A stretch of DNA of 64,000 nt from NCBI GenBank assembly GCA_951812925.1, contig OX638372.1, positions 8,866,001-8,930,000 on the forward strand. The letters run 5' to 3'. Origin of the DNA: Calliopum simillimum (taxonomy: Eukaryota > Arthropoda > Insecta > Diptera > Lauxaniidae). Under the pieces are notes generated by a model that was not told the DNA's origin, did not search any database, and was given only the letters and a program-made list of their open reading frames with translations. Below, piece after piece: positions 24,408-36,046 of the stretch. Made by a program: the position numbers and the translations under genes. Numbering within the stretch: the first letter of the stretch is position 1; each line of letters starts with the position of its first letter.

Positions 24408-25560
24408 TAGTGATGAGCAAACCAAAACCATGACCATAGCAGTCTTGGTCTTGCTGTTGGTTTTGATATTAAGCGTTGGTCTTGGTCTAGGTCTTCATCT
24501 CAAACTTGCTCTTGGGCATCAATTCTTAGTCTTGAATATTGGGTCTTGGTCTTGGTCTTGGTCTTGGTCTTGGTCTTGGTCTTGGTCTTGGTCTTGGTCT
24601 TGGTCTTGGTCTTGGTCTTGGTCTTGGTCTTGGTCTTGGTCTTGGTCTTGGTCTTGGTCTTGGTCTTGGTCTTGGTCTTGGTCTTGGTCTTGGTCTTGGT
24701 CTTGGTCTTGGTCTTGGTCTTGGTCTTGGTCTTGGTCTTGGTCTTGGTCTTGGTCTTGGTCTTGGTCTTGGTCTTGGTCTTGGTCTTGGTCTTGGTCTTG
24801 GTCTTGGTCTTGGTCTTGGTCTTGGTCTTGGTCTTGGTCTTGGTCTTGGTCTTGGTCTTGGTCTTGGTCTTGGTCTTGGTCTTGGTCTTGGTCTTGGTCT
24901 TGGTCTTAGTCTTGGTCTTGGTCTTGGTCTTGGTCTTGGTCTTGGTCTTGGTCTTGGTCTTGGTCTTGGTCTTGGTCTTGGTCTTGGTCTTGGTCTTGGT
25001 CTTGGTCTTGGTCTTGGTCTTGGTCTTGGTCTTGGTCTTGGTCTTGGTCTTGGTCTTGGTCTTGGTCTTGGTCTTGGTCTTGGTCTTGGTCTTGGTCTTG
25101 GTCTTGGTCTTGGTCTTGGTCTTGGTCTTGGTCTTGGTCTTGGTCTTGGTCTTGGTCTTGGTCTTGGTCTTGGTCTTGGTCTTGGTCTTGGTCTTGGTCT
25201 TGGTCTTGGTCTTGGTCTTGGTCTTGGTCTTGGTCTTGGTCTTGGTCTTGGTCTTGGTCTTGGTCTTGGTCTTGGTCTTGGTCTTGGTCTTGGTCTTGGT
25301 CTTGGTCTTGGTCTTGGTCTTGGTCTTGGTCTTGGTCTTGGTCTTGGTCTTGGTCTTGGTCTTGGTCTTGGTCTTGGTCTTGGTCTTGGTCTTGGTCTTG
25401 GTCTTGGTCTTGGTCTTGGTCTTGGTCTTGGTCTTGGTCTTGGTCTTGGTCTTGGTCTTGGTCTTGGTCTTGGTCTTGGTCTTGGTCTTGAGCATTAAGT
25501 CTTAGTGTATGTCTTAGTCTTATTCTGGGAAAAATTTCGAAAGATTGTTGAGTATGCAAA
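24408..25560. repeat. Dispersed repeat with expanded (TTGGTC)n array, copy B
   Basis: 24542-25490 is about 158 copies of TTGGTC, the complement of the GACCAA unit of copy A, with a single visible interruption (cttagt near 24907). The left flank 'agtgatgagcaaaccaaaacc', 'catagcagtcttggtcttg' is shared with 26046 and 9886. The right flank 'gaaaaatttcgaaagattgttgag' is shared with 26165. The unit has no stops in any frame; the frames reading LV, GL, WS, TK and DQ dipeptides are artefacts unless the region is transcribed. Confidence 0.93.
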
Positions 25561-25689
25561 ATTGTTGAACCTTATTTTTTCAAAGCAGTTGTGTTCTGAA
25601 TGAGTTTGCTTGGATGAGTTTGCATTTGAAAGGGTCGCGACACCCCTATTAACTTTAAATTACCAGGACCGAATAACATTGCTATGGTG

Positions 25690-25790
25690 TTGGTCATAGT
25701 CTTGAAATGATATCAGCGTCTTGGTATTATTGGTCTTTGTAGATTTTCGAGACCAAGACCAAGAATAATTTTGCTTAACACTATATAAAA
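25690..25790. repeat. Right-end fragment of the hexamer-array repeat
   Basis: 'ggtctttgtagattttcgagaccaagaccaagaataatttt' matches the segment just right of array A (10997-11037). Not expanded. Confidence 0.6.
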
Positions 25791-26045
25791 AGGGCTGTTT
25801 GACTTAGAAAAAATTAATAAACGGGTAAATTCATTAATAACCAAGAATAATATTATGTATTTCGGTAAAATTTGCAAATATCAGAAATTATCAGAAAGTG
25901 GACTTAACCACATTGGCTTCTTAGCTACTCATATAATAATACTGCACAACAATTTTAGGTTTTCTCCAAAATAACATGGTTCTGACAATGGATTCCGATT
26001 ATTTTCGAGATCGTAATAAAATAAATCACGGCTTGATATGATTCA

Positions 26046-26220
26046 TATTTAGTGATGAGTTAACTAAGACCAAGACCAAAGCAGTTTCGGTCTTGGTCTT
26101 GGTTTTGACATTGAGTCTTGGTCTTGATCTTGCTCAATTAGTCTTGGTCTCGGTCTTGGTCTTGAAAAAGTTTCGAGAGATATTGAGCATTCCAAATTTC
26201 AAATCGAGAGATGATTTTAT
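26046..26220. repeat. Unexpanded copy of the hexamer-array repeat
   Basis: 'tagtgatgagttaactaagacc', 'gcagtttcggtcttggtc' and 'ttgacattgagtcttggtc', then a few degenerate TTGGTC units and 'gaaaaagtttcgagagatattgagcat'. It has the same order as the flanks of array B but only ~15 hexamers. Confidence 0.7.
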
Positions 26221-26382
26221 CTTCAAAACGGGCGTGAAACATTTTTTAACTATAAATTAGCAAGACTGAAAACGGTCTTTTAAGTCTATTTCAACTATCA
26301 GCAGCCTCCGAAAAAGATTATCTTTTTGATGTTTTTTTTTTTTTCTAGTCGAAAATGAGTAATAGTTGGAAAAAGAGATTTT

Positions 26383-27235
26383 TATACCCTACACCCAGGG
26401 TATATTTACTTTGTCCTTCCGTTTATAACGCAGAGAAGGAGACGTGGCAGATATAAAAAAGTATATATATTCTTGATCAGCGTCACCTCCTGAGTCGATA
26501 TAGCCATTTCCGTCTGTCTGGCTGGCTGGCTGTGCGTGGAAATTTTTTACGGGAAAACTAACCATGATAATTCAATGGTGCGTTGGCTTTGTCGTAAAAG
26601 TTAACTCGTGGGATTGAAAATGAGCGAAATCGGTCAACGGACACGCCTACCGCCCATACAAAAAATTTTTTCAAAATGCAACTTTAGGAGTATTTTTCAC
26701 AACAATTCAACCAAAATTCACTTAAATACTACGACTTATAAGCGCAAGCTCTGCGCAAAAGCTTTAAAACGCTATACTAAAAAAACGTTTTTTGAGATAA
26801 TCAAACTCAGACACTAAGAACTGTAAATGCAAGCTCACAACAAAAACTGGGTGAAATCGGACAAGAAGGCGTGGCACCTCCTATATAAGCAAAAGCTTCG
26901 AAAAGCTATACTGAAAGAGTTTTTTGGGATAATCCAACTAAATTTCACTCAAATACTGAAGATTATAAATGCACGCTCTGAGCTAAAATTAGACGAACTT
27001 GGACAAGAGGGCGTGGCACCTCTTTTATAAGTAAAAGCTTCAAAACGCTGTACTTAAAACTTTTTATGAGATAATCCAACCGAATTTCACTGAAAACTAT
27101 AAATGCAAGCTCTCAGCAAAAACTGGGTGAAATCGGACAAAAGGGCGTGGAACCTCCCATATAAGCAAAATTTTCAAAATACTGCAGTGTAGGGTATTTA
27201 ATGTTTGGTCAGTCCAAATGTTACACCCTTACTAG
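26383..27235 (+). mobile_element. HINE/DINE-1-like repeat (copy 3, near complete)
   Basis: The same 5' end, 'cgcagagaagg', 'gtcgatatagcc' and GGCT tract as 13853-14632. Three internal units have GGCGTGGCACCTCC near 26869, 27011 and 27146 (spacing 142 and 134). It ends with TGTAGGGTAT, a hairpin TTTGG-tcagt-CCAAA and CTAG at 27232-27235. The frames of 67-69 codons inside are incidental. Confidence 0.82.
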
Positions 27236-27239
27236 TTTT

Positions 27240-28590
27240 ATTTTCTTCCCACCAAAAATAACTTTAAACTGAATACAAAATCACTAAACATAATTTTAAA
27301 ACTGGGCTAAAAAGTTTCTAACAAACTTTCGAAAATTGCAGGCACTTTCGAGCACAGACAGACAAGCAGACAGACACTCAGCCAGACGCGCCTTAAGCAA
27401 AAGTTTTAACTTTGGCATAGTTAAAATTCTCACCAAATACAACAAACATAATAAAACAACAAAAAACTTTTCATCTAAGTTTGACAATTATGTATTTTTT
27501 TTTTTTTTCTTTATTTTGCATATTTTTTTGTTTTAAAGTCGCTTCCTTGCCACACATTCCTGCCACAAATAACTCGCCGGCTCTTATGGTCGTAAGTTAA
27601 CTTTTTCTTTTTCACAATTTTTAGAGCCTCAATAAACTTTCGATTTATGGTAACATTTTTACTTCCGCTTTTTAACCGCTGTCTCAACCGTCGCTGCACA
27701 CAACTCACGGCCAAAGAAAGTTTTGAATTTTGTCTGGAATTTCCGTCTGGCGGCGCTGCTCTGCTGTATCGCATGCGTTTTAACACCAAACGCACTTTTA
27801 GACGTAAAACCCCAGTCGTTTTTTCTCGTTTTTCTGAACGCTATGCTACCCGGGTAAAAATTTATCGAAAAACTTGAAATTAGTTGAGGGGGGGGGGGGT
27901 GCGGGTTGAGGGAGTATGAGGCGAGTTTGTGCAAAACTTTTGTTTGCTGTTGTTAATTGCCAACTTTTTTTTTGTTTTACTAAATGTTTTGTTTTTGTTA
28001 TTTGCGTCTCATGCGTATGCGCAAGCCGAACGTTGACCTATTTTTCGTATGTCCCCGTCTGTCTGTTGAATTTGTTGAAAAAGTGCGTCTCAAAAGTTTT
28101 TTGTTTTTTGTGCCATGCGTTTTTAATGGGGTTTTCAATTTATTTTTTTATTTTTAAACAAGAGAATAATCGATACATTTAAAATGAAATAGAACTTTTC
28201 ATAACCGCTCCTCTGTCACAATGACAGAAATCTGGAAAATGCGATAATGCAAGCTTTGCTCATGAAAATTTGATAATAAATAACCATTTTATTCATAATT
28301 TGTGTTCATTTTACAATTGTTATAAAAGTTATGTTTATCATTGAATCCGCTGGAAGCAATGACCATTTGTAAATTACTGAATCTTACAGCAAACATCAGA
28401 ATAACAAAAAGTGGCATACGGATTATACACGAATTAGGCAGCGAATTCAGCATTATCTTACGTTTCCTTAATAAATTCATTGCCATCATTAGCAACATTT
28501 ATTTATGTTAACATTTTAAAAAATAATAATTAAGAATACAAGTCTGAAGAGTTTTCTTTCAAACCTCTTGCCACGGATTTTCAAAACATA
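27240..28590. other. No gene seen; single-copy-like sequence with a G run
   Basis: 27300-28160 resembles fly non-coding DNA of average composition. A run of 13 G lies at about 27886-27898. Frames at 27511-27934 overlap on both strands with no domain. Confidence 0.45.
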
Positions 28591-28592
28591 TA

Positions 28593-29852
28593 CCTTAGGC
28601 ACTACTTATATTTCGGGAACTGGCAACACTAATGTCAATAGCTAAAATCTGGCAACACCATAATAAAGTTTGACATTTTTTAGCATAAACGTACTCACAA
28701 CGTTTTGATGTACAAGTGCTATTTGTTTTGTTTCCAGTGAGTTAAGAAAATCAATTTGGCCAAAAAATGGAAATTTCAAGAAAAGGCTTTCATTGGATTA
28801 TTTTTCACAACTTTCGACGTGGCTTATGTCAACAAGAATGTGTCGATGAACTCAGTTCTTCATATGGCAATAAAGCAGCATCAAAAACCACAGTATATGG
28901 TTGGTATGGTGAATTCAATTATGGTCGGAGTTCGGTCACCGACGAATGCCGTGAAGGTCGTCCAAAATCGGTTGTTGTTCCACAAAACCTCGATGCAGTG
29001 CATGAGCTGATAACGAAAGATCGTCATGTGGCATATTGTAAGATAGAAGCATCCTTGCACATTAGTTCCATTTCAATACATTTGATTTTGCATGAACACT
29101 TAGTTGTAAAAAACGTTTGTTTTCGTTGGAAACCCCATAATTTATCAATCGCTTAAAAAAAGACTCGCATCGTTTGGTGTAAGGAAATGATTAAAAAATT
29201 CGACTGTGGTGCTTCAGAAGACGTGTATAAAATTGTGACAAGTGACGAATTATGGATATATGCGTATGAGCCGGAAACAAAACAGCAATCGACCATGCGG
29301 GTATTCTAAGACGAGCTAAATCCAACAAAAGTTGTTCGTGGAAGAAGCACAGCGAAGCAAATGGTAGCCTGTTTCTTCGGCCGAATGGGTCTTGTGGCCA
29401 CTGTTCCGCCTGAGCAACGTAGGATGATTAATTCTAAGTGGTACACAACCATTTGTTTGCTGGAAGTCTTTAAAGAAATTCGTAAAACCAACCCCCGAAG
29501 ACGAATCATTCTCCATCATGAATATGCGAGCTCTCACACATCTCGTGAAACTGGTGAATTTTTGAGCGGTCAAAACATCGAACTGATGACTCATTCTCCA
29601 TATAGTCCTGATTTGGCACCCAATGACTTATTTTTGTTCCCGGACATCAAAGGTAAACTGTGTGGTCAGCGTTCAAAAACCATGTTTTGGAGGTGTCTCA
29701 AGAGGAATTGGAAAACTGCTATGACAAATGGTTTGAACAAATGCAAAAGTGTATTGATCATCAAGGGGAATATTTTGAAAAACAATAAAGCCATTTTCAA
29801 TTAAAAATGTTTGTTATTATTTGCTATTCCCGAAATAAAATTAGTGCCCTAC
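28593..29852 (+). mobile_element. Mariner element, mellifera-like transposase, full length but defective
   Basis: 1260 bp between TA dinucleotides (28591-28592 and 29853-29854), with TIRs sharing GGCACTA and TTATATTTCGGGA. The transposase frame starts at 28767 (MEISRKGFHWIIFHNFRRGL) and stays in one frame to near 29680. It has stops at 29154 and near 29308. The first catalytic Asp is in SDELWIYAYEPE. The second is changed to Glu (LHHEYASSHT where the family has HHDNASSH). The third is in YSPDLAPNDLF. After LCGQR a small deletion shifts the frame. The subfamily name is from memory of such proteins. Confidence 0.9.
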
Positions 29853-29854
29853 GT

Positions 29855-31565
29855 ATCTGCTGAATTTATCGGAATAGTTTTCGATTCTCCGTTTTCCTCC
29901 TATTCCTTCGGAATATCCACTAAACTAAATCGTCCTCGTCTAGCCAATCCACTTGATCGTCAGTTAGGATGGCCATCCATTCTCTTTGACGATATTCTGC
30001 TACTCTAATGGGTCGAATTTTCGGCAATACATTATTCGACTTCTTGTTAGTCTTGTGCAAAACTTTGTGTTTCTGGAGCATTACTTTTGAAGCGAAATAT
30101 GTACGTGTATATGTGGCATGATTGAGAAAATTCTCGACCCCAGATCTTTTTGGACTGAAGGAAAAATTAATCGTACGGAATAGGAAAGTTTAGGGCTGGT
30201 GATGGTATCGTTTATATCGAAAGTAGACTGCACGCACTCTGTGAAGTGCTGAATATGTGGGGTTTGAATTCAAATTTTTACTCATAAACTATATTTTTAT
30301 TGAAAATTTAAGAATACAACTTTAATTTTCTTTAATTTCAATACACTGCTACCGAGAAATACGAGTTATTTCGTCGAAAAATAAATTCATATCGAAGATA
30401 TGTCTTCCATACACTGAACTTCAACTCCCACAAGCTATGAATTTTCAACATTTACAAAATTGAAAATTCAATGCGACGTAAAATGATTTGTGTAACGGTC
30501 GAAGGACTATACCTATACAGGTGTAAGGAATGAAAAGGAGTAACACCGAATATGGTACACTTTATAAACTTTACCCAACTAGCAATGCAATAAACAAAAA
30601 AAAGGGTGCCAAAGCGAAATAGTTTGTGCATAAATACGCAAATCCATAAGTTTACGTTGAATACGTAACGAAGTACGAAACCACTTTTATAAAATATTAC
30701 ATTTTATATAGCAGACAGACAGATGAACAGACAGACTTTCTACTGACAAACAGACAGTTATCAAGACACAGACTGACAAAAAACAAATCGCAAGAACAAG
30801 AGTGTTGATATTGCCCCCTTCCCCCACTTTAGCCGCACAACAAATTTGATTTGTATTTCTGTGGTTCACCTTTCCTGTCGTCGGCACACTACCAACACCA
30901 ACACCAACGTTCTATGCCACACAACCACATGGAGCATTTTCATATTTCGTGAATGAAAAGGTGCAACAACGCCGTGGTATTGTCAGTGAGTTGAATTTAA
31001 AGTTCTATATGATATAGTTTTGCTACGTTCAGTTTGGGTTTAGTTTGGTATATTCTCTGGGAATGGATTGTATGCGGCTAACCGAAACAATTAAGGAATT
31101 TCGTAATGCAGTTTGATGTCGATGTTGACTTCAACGACGACGACAAATGTAATGTGGAATATTTAAATGGATTTTGGATTTCATTGTTATTGTTGTAGTT
31201 TAGTTTAAATTCAAAAGCCGCTAAAAATAGTCACGTCGTGGACGAAAATGTGGAAAATATCGAAATTAGACAAAAAACTTTCAAATGAGAAATAATTGGA
31301 ATTACGTGTCTGCATGTGCAATTTATAATGCCAAGTAGGTATTTTCACGAAAATAACTTTGAGTTGAAAACAATACTACGCCAAATAACCGATATCAAGC
31401 CCTAATACAGTTGCTTATCAAAACCAAAAATATGTCCATTTAGGCTTAATGCATGAAATATCATTTCATCCCCACAAACTAATGTATAAAAATGATCATA
31501 AAGAAACCTCTGTTTAGGTGGGACTAAAGTAATAGTTCATAATGTAAGATCTATGATCTGCCCTA
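29855..31565. other. No gene seen
   Basis: AT-rich sequence with cagacaga tracts near 30715-30780. Frames of up to 66 codons only, none recognisable. Confidence 0.45.
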
Positions 31566-31570
31566 AATGG

Positions 31571-33033
31571 TATTGGGCGTATGTATTAATTTCCATCGTT
31601 TTTCAAAAGATATCGCCATCAAAACATTGTGACTTAAATGTTAGATCAGAAACGTCATATCTGAAGCCTAGGCATCTGTCAACAACTCTGCATCATTAGA
31701 TTTGAAAATTTTCATCCGCATCATAAATTTGACTGTGCTCCAAAATGTCCAAAATTTGCGGGAAGTTTTACTTCACTACTATATTTCAAAGAAAACAGCT
31801 GCCGAGAGTCAGCGCATTCTTGTAGAAGTTTATGGGGACTATGCTCCAGCTGAATCAAGCTGTCGCACACTGCGTTGGCTAGTGGGCAAAAATCAAAATT
31901 TTTTGTGACTCGAAACCTAATAATATTGATATCAATCGACAGGTAATTGTATCAATAAAATAAAAACAAAATATTTAGGGGGAAAACTCAGTTTTGGCTA
32001 CGCTGTGACACTTCAAAGTTGAGATATTTTTTAAAAAAAAATAATGTTTTATTCACTTCGTTTCGGGTTCTCTTAAACAAACAATTATCAAAAATTTGTC
32101 TTTTGATTAAACTAAGCGAGGTAAAGTTTTATATTATGAATAATATTTGAGTAAATAAATAAAACTAAAAAATTTTGGAAAATATATAATTTGATGTATA
32201 TTGTAGTGGTTTTAATACACGATATTATCAAATGAAAAACTTCAGAAATTGACAATTTTCGATGAAAAAAAAAAAAAACAAATCATATAAAAATAAGTGC
32301 CGTTTTTTTTCTTAATCTACTAGCTCGAATTCTATATAATCAAGAACTGCAAATAACTTTTCCTACTTCGTCCTACAAATATTTTTTTTCTTTTTTTAAA
32401 AAATGCTTAAAACGAAAAATTTGTATGAAATATAAAATTTATGTTGAAAATTTTTTTTTTGTTTTTATTAACACAAATGGTTTCACAAGTACAAAAAACA
32501 TTATTCCTACTACGTACATTTCATTTGTTAACATTAAACATTACTTTTTCATCATCGTTATATATGGACCTTAAGAAAATCGTCCTAAATACCTGGTTTA
32601 TAGCAAAACTATAAAGTTTACAACAAATTTGAGATCATTTTTGAGCTCAGCGACCCCAAATTACTTATAGTACCAAATTTCATCGATATCCAACCACTCC
32701 TTCTATTTTTGACCATTGCTTGTATGGGCTCAACGCACTGTGTGTCGTGAGTAGTTTCGACGGTTTAAAAGTGGTGATTTTGATGTCGAAGACAAAGACC
32801 GTCCTGGTCAGGACCAGCTAGGTGTGATCCATTATGAGCTGTTGCCAGGTGGCCAAACCATTAATGCTCAACACTTTCGTCAACAATTGATCCGATTGAA
32901 GCAGATGGGATGGAATCCATAAATTGCCAGAAACATGGGAAAAATACTTTGAATAAAATACATTGTACCATTTTATTTAAATAAAGTCACAAATAAAAAA
33001 AAAAACGATGGAAATTAATGCATACACCCAATA
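31571..33033 (+). mobile_element. Mariner element (Mos1-like) containing a Transib-like insertion
   Basis: Ends 'tattgggcgtatgtattaat' and, inverted, 'tattgggtgtatgcattaat', then 'ttccatcg': a ~30-bp TIR with two mismatches and TA at each end. Apart from 31866-32742 the body is ~590 bp. It keeps KKTAAESQRILVEVYGDYAP, AESSC, FKSGDFDVEDKDRPGQ joined to LGVIHYELLPGGQTINAQ by the same deletion seen at 5265-6157, and the same TAG stop. A further deletion fuses LIRLKQ to GWNP and removes the second and third catalytic Asp region. Non-functional. Confidence 0.88.
31866..32742. mobile_element. Transib-like non-autonomous element with 5-bp target duplication
   Basis: 877 bp with TIRs CACACTGCGTTG (left) and CACAGTGCGTTG (right, inverted), flanked by TGTCG at 31861-31865 and 32743-32747. 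Removing it restores the mariner sequence agctgtcgtgagtag, matched by agctgtcctgagtag in the other copy at about 5560. CAC-starting ends plus 5-bp duplications are the hallmark of Transib, the superfamily related to RAG1. No transposase frame is inside, so it must have been moved in trans. Recombination-signal-like features are described in the findings. Confidence 0.82.
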
Positions 33034-33270
33034 TATGGTCCATAATCTATGGTTTTTAATATGCCATAGTATGAGATCTATAACAAGTTCCGACACAGTT
33101 TTGCAAGAGTTAGAAATTCTAAAATAGTCGTAACATAGACGTTAAAAAAATACTCATTTGTAGTCGTTTTTCCCCAGCACGTCAAATTTTTTTTAAATTA
33201 ATAACTGAAGTATGCAAAAAAACAATTTACAAAAAATATCAAAAAACCGTTTCCTTGTTTTGAACCGACA

Positions 33271-34421
33271 TATAAAAGGTGATCCAATACGAGGTCTCTT
33301 TTCTAACTGGGTTGTTTTGACAGCTGCTATGTGTCAAATGGCTTGTCTATATGACGTTTGTGTTTAGTATTCAATACTAAATAGACTTACTCCTGAACAA
33401 CGTTTATTAATTGTGGAAACTTACCACAAAAATCAGTCATCAGTTAGAAAATGTTATAGAGTTCTTCAAAATCATTTTGGTCGTTATGAGCGTCCAACTG
33501 AGCGCACTATTCGAAAAGCCATCACCATATTTCGAAGCAATTTTACACTACTGGACATTCATCATTCAACCAGAGTGCAAAGAGCTCGTAATTTGGAGAA
33601 TGTTCCTGCAGTAGTAAAAAGTGTTCGTAAAAACCGTGAACAATTCATTTGTCGCCGATCTTATGCTTTTTGGCATCTCTTATGGATCATTGTGGCGTAT
33701 CTTGAGAATTGAAGCCGGCTGATCTCTGTGTACGTTTTAATTTCGGGATATGGACCTTATGGGCAAAATTGCCGTACCAGAAGCAATCCAAGAGCTTCTA
33801 ATGTATCCCAATAAATGAACTGTTTGGTGTGGTTTATGGACAGAAGGCATCATCGGACCGTATTCCTTCAAAAATGCGTATGGAGCCCATGTTTCGGTCA
33901 ATGGTGCTAGCTACAGAACAATGACCAATGACTTTTTGTTGCCAAAAACTCAGGATATAAGTATCGCCAAATTCTGGTTTCAACAGGATGGCACAACATA
34001 CCATACAGCTGAAGAAACAATCGCTTTATTGAGGGAAATGTTCGATGAAAACATTATCTCAAGAAATGCTCCTGTTAATTGGCCACCAAGATCATGCGAT
34101 TTGACGCCATTTCTTTGTGGATATGTTAAATCACTTGTTTATGTCGACAAACGCGAAACTATTGTCGCTTTGGAAGCCAACATTACTCGTATTATTCAAG
34201 GAATACCGGCCTATATGCTCGAAAGAATTGTCGAGAATTGGACCTGCAGGATGATCCATTTAAGAGATAGTCGTGGGCAACATTTGAACAAAATAATTCT
34301 TAAACATTGAATTGTAGGAACCGAACTATCATTCCAAATAAATATTTGCATCAATGCATTGATTTTTATGTATTTTATTTAGATAAAAAAGTAGGAAGCT
34401 CTTATTGAATCACCCGTTATA
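33271..34421 (+). mobile_element. Tc1/mariner-type element, DD41D (rosa-like) transposase, broken
   Basis: TIRs TATAAAAGGTGATCCAATA and TATAACGGGTGATTCAATA with TA at both ends; 1151 bp. The N-terminal part LTPEQRLLIVETYHKNQSSV and RYERPTERTIRKAI is a helix-turn-helix region. A frameshift near 33665 follows, with GISYGSLWRILR in another frame. The C-terminal part from about 33921 has FWFQQDGTTYHTAEETIALL and NWPPRSCDLTPF. Complete relatives read DLTPLDFFLW here, so three residues including the third catalytic Asp are missing. The spacing rule (41 residues) and the rosa name are recalled family knowledge. Confidence 0.85.
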
Positions 34422-34537
34422 ACTATATGGTCCTTGAATCTGAGTTGTAACATTTACTCAGCAAACTTATGCATCTTATAACGAGGAATACTTTTGTGGA
34501 AAACTTTAACCCTCTCCATCTCCCATTTTCAGCTCTC

Positions 34538-34590
34538 AAGATTGAAAATGAGCAAAATCGGTTAACGGACACGCCTACCGCTCGATTTTA
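34538..34590 (+). repeat. HINE-like internal fragment
   Basis: 'gattgaaaatgagcaaaatcgg' and 'ttaacggacacgcctaccgc' match the 13853 and 26383 copies; flanks do not. Confidence 0.6.
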
Positions 34591-34599
34591 ATTTTTATG

Positions 34600-36045
34600 T
34601 ATTTCGAATCAGCACAAGTCAACGAAAAAAAAACCGTGGAAAAAACATCAGTGATAATACTTCGAGGTTATCTCGATCTTGCCGGGAGCTGTGCGTGTCA
34701 TTTGTGCAGACTGAGGAAATTCTGTAAGATTACTTTAATTGCACCATCGACAAAATGCTTTGCAGCACTTCAAACATGCTTATGTCCTTTTTACGGATAA
34801 GAAAATGGAACAAAATTACCATTTGGCAGGCTTGACGGATCTGTCAAAAAAAAAACAGGATTTTTGACAGGAAAGTCATCTCATGTAGTTCAAATCGGAA
34901 AACACCATTTTTTGTCGAATTTCAGAGCCGCATAGGAGATTGTAAGGTTCGGCATAGAGTTTGGGTGATGTATGTTATTGGACCATCAGAAAACGCAACC
35001 ATTCTTAATCAACTGGTCCGGCAGTATATAGCGTAAAGACACAGAAAAAAACTTTTTATTTCCAACAAACTTTATACATTAATAAAAAGACAAATACAAT
35101 AAATACAGTTAAAATTCATTCACAATGATGACAATAGCTCTGTTAGCCAAATCAGCAAGTTACTAACAAAAAACCAATGAAACAAATTAACCTGCTCTGC
35201 AATCTTTTCCATTGAATATTTCGTAATTCAAACAAACTTTGAGTTTTCTATTATTCATTTTACACAAAAACCTAAATAAAATCCATTATTTTCATTTAAA
35301 TTCACTTACACAGGATGAAATATACCACTGCTCAGTTTAATTTTGCTGATTTATTGTCTCTTTCTCTCTCCCTCAAATTTCTTCCACAGAAATGGAACAG
35401 AACAACGACGACATGATGACATAAAAAATTCATTAAAAGTAATAAACTAATTCCATTCGATCCTATTAAAAATCATTTTCAAATTAAGGATATTTGCATA
35501 TCCTCAACAAACTCAAGGCAGCCAGCCAATCTACAACAACGCTGAGAATAAGGAATGGATTTTTTTTTTTTTTTGGCTTGCTTGGTCCTGTTTTCTGAGT
35601 AAAAAGAAGCTTAATGAGTAAACGAAGTAAGTAGTAGAAGAAGTGAAAACTTGTTTTTGTTTGCTTTTATGTTGACGTTGGCATTGTTGTTGTTGTTGTT
35701 GTTGCTGTTAAGGATATTTTAATTTTCTTGTGTGGTTGTGTGTGGTGTGTGTGTGTGTGTGTGCGTCTAAAAGGACATGAACAGGACATTCAAAAATGAC
35801 TGTGTGGTAAAGCCACTGTGTAGTGGTGCTTGCTGCTGCTGCCAACGCTCATCAATCAGCTGCAGACTAATTACATAATCTTCTCTTGATTATTCTGCTG
35901 AGCTAAAGTGTATCCCGGTTTTTGTGAGAATAATGGAGTAAGGGATGGGTGTTTCCTTAAAGTACGGCGGTGTTATAAAAAAATATGATAAAGCCGCATT
36001 TGTTGTGAACAGCTTTAATGAGAATTTAGCTTTACCCAGTGTGCC
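34600..36045. other. No gene seen; simple repeats
   Basis: Single-copy-like sequence with a (gtt)n tract at about 35682-35704 and a (gt)n tract at about 35742-35763. No supportable coding frame. Confidence 0.5.
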
Positions 36046-36046
36046 A

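Noticed and set aside
24430..25559. Open frames of 159-331 codons over the second array
   Set aside because: Same hexamer read in different frames; no start context or non-repeat sequence of note.
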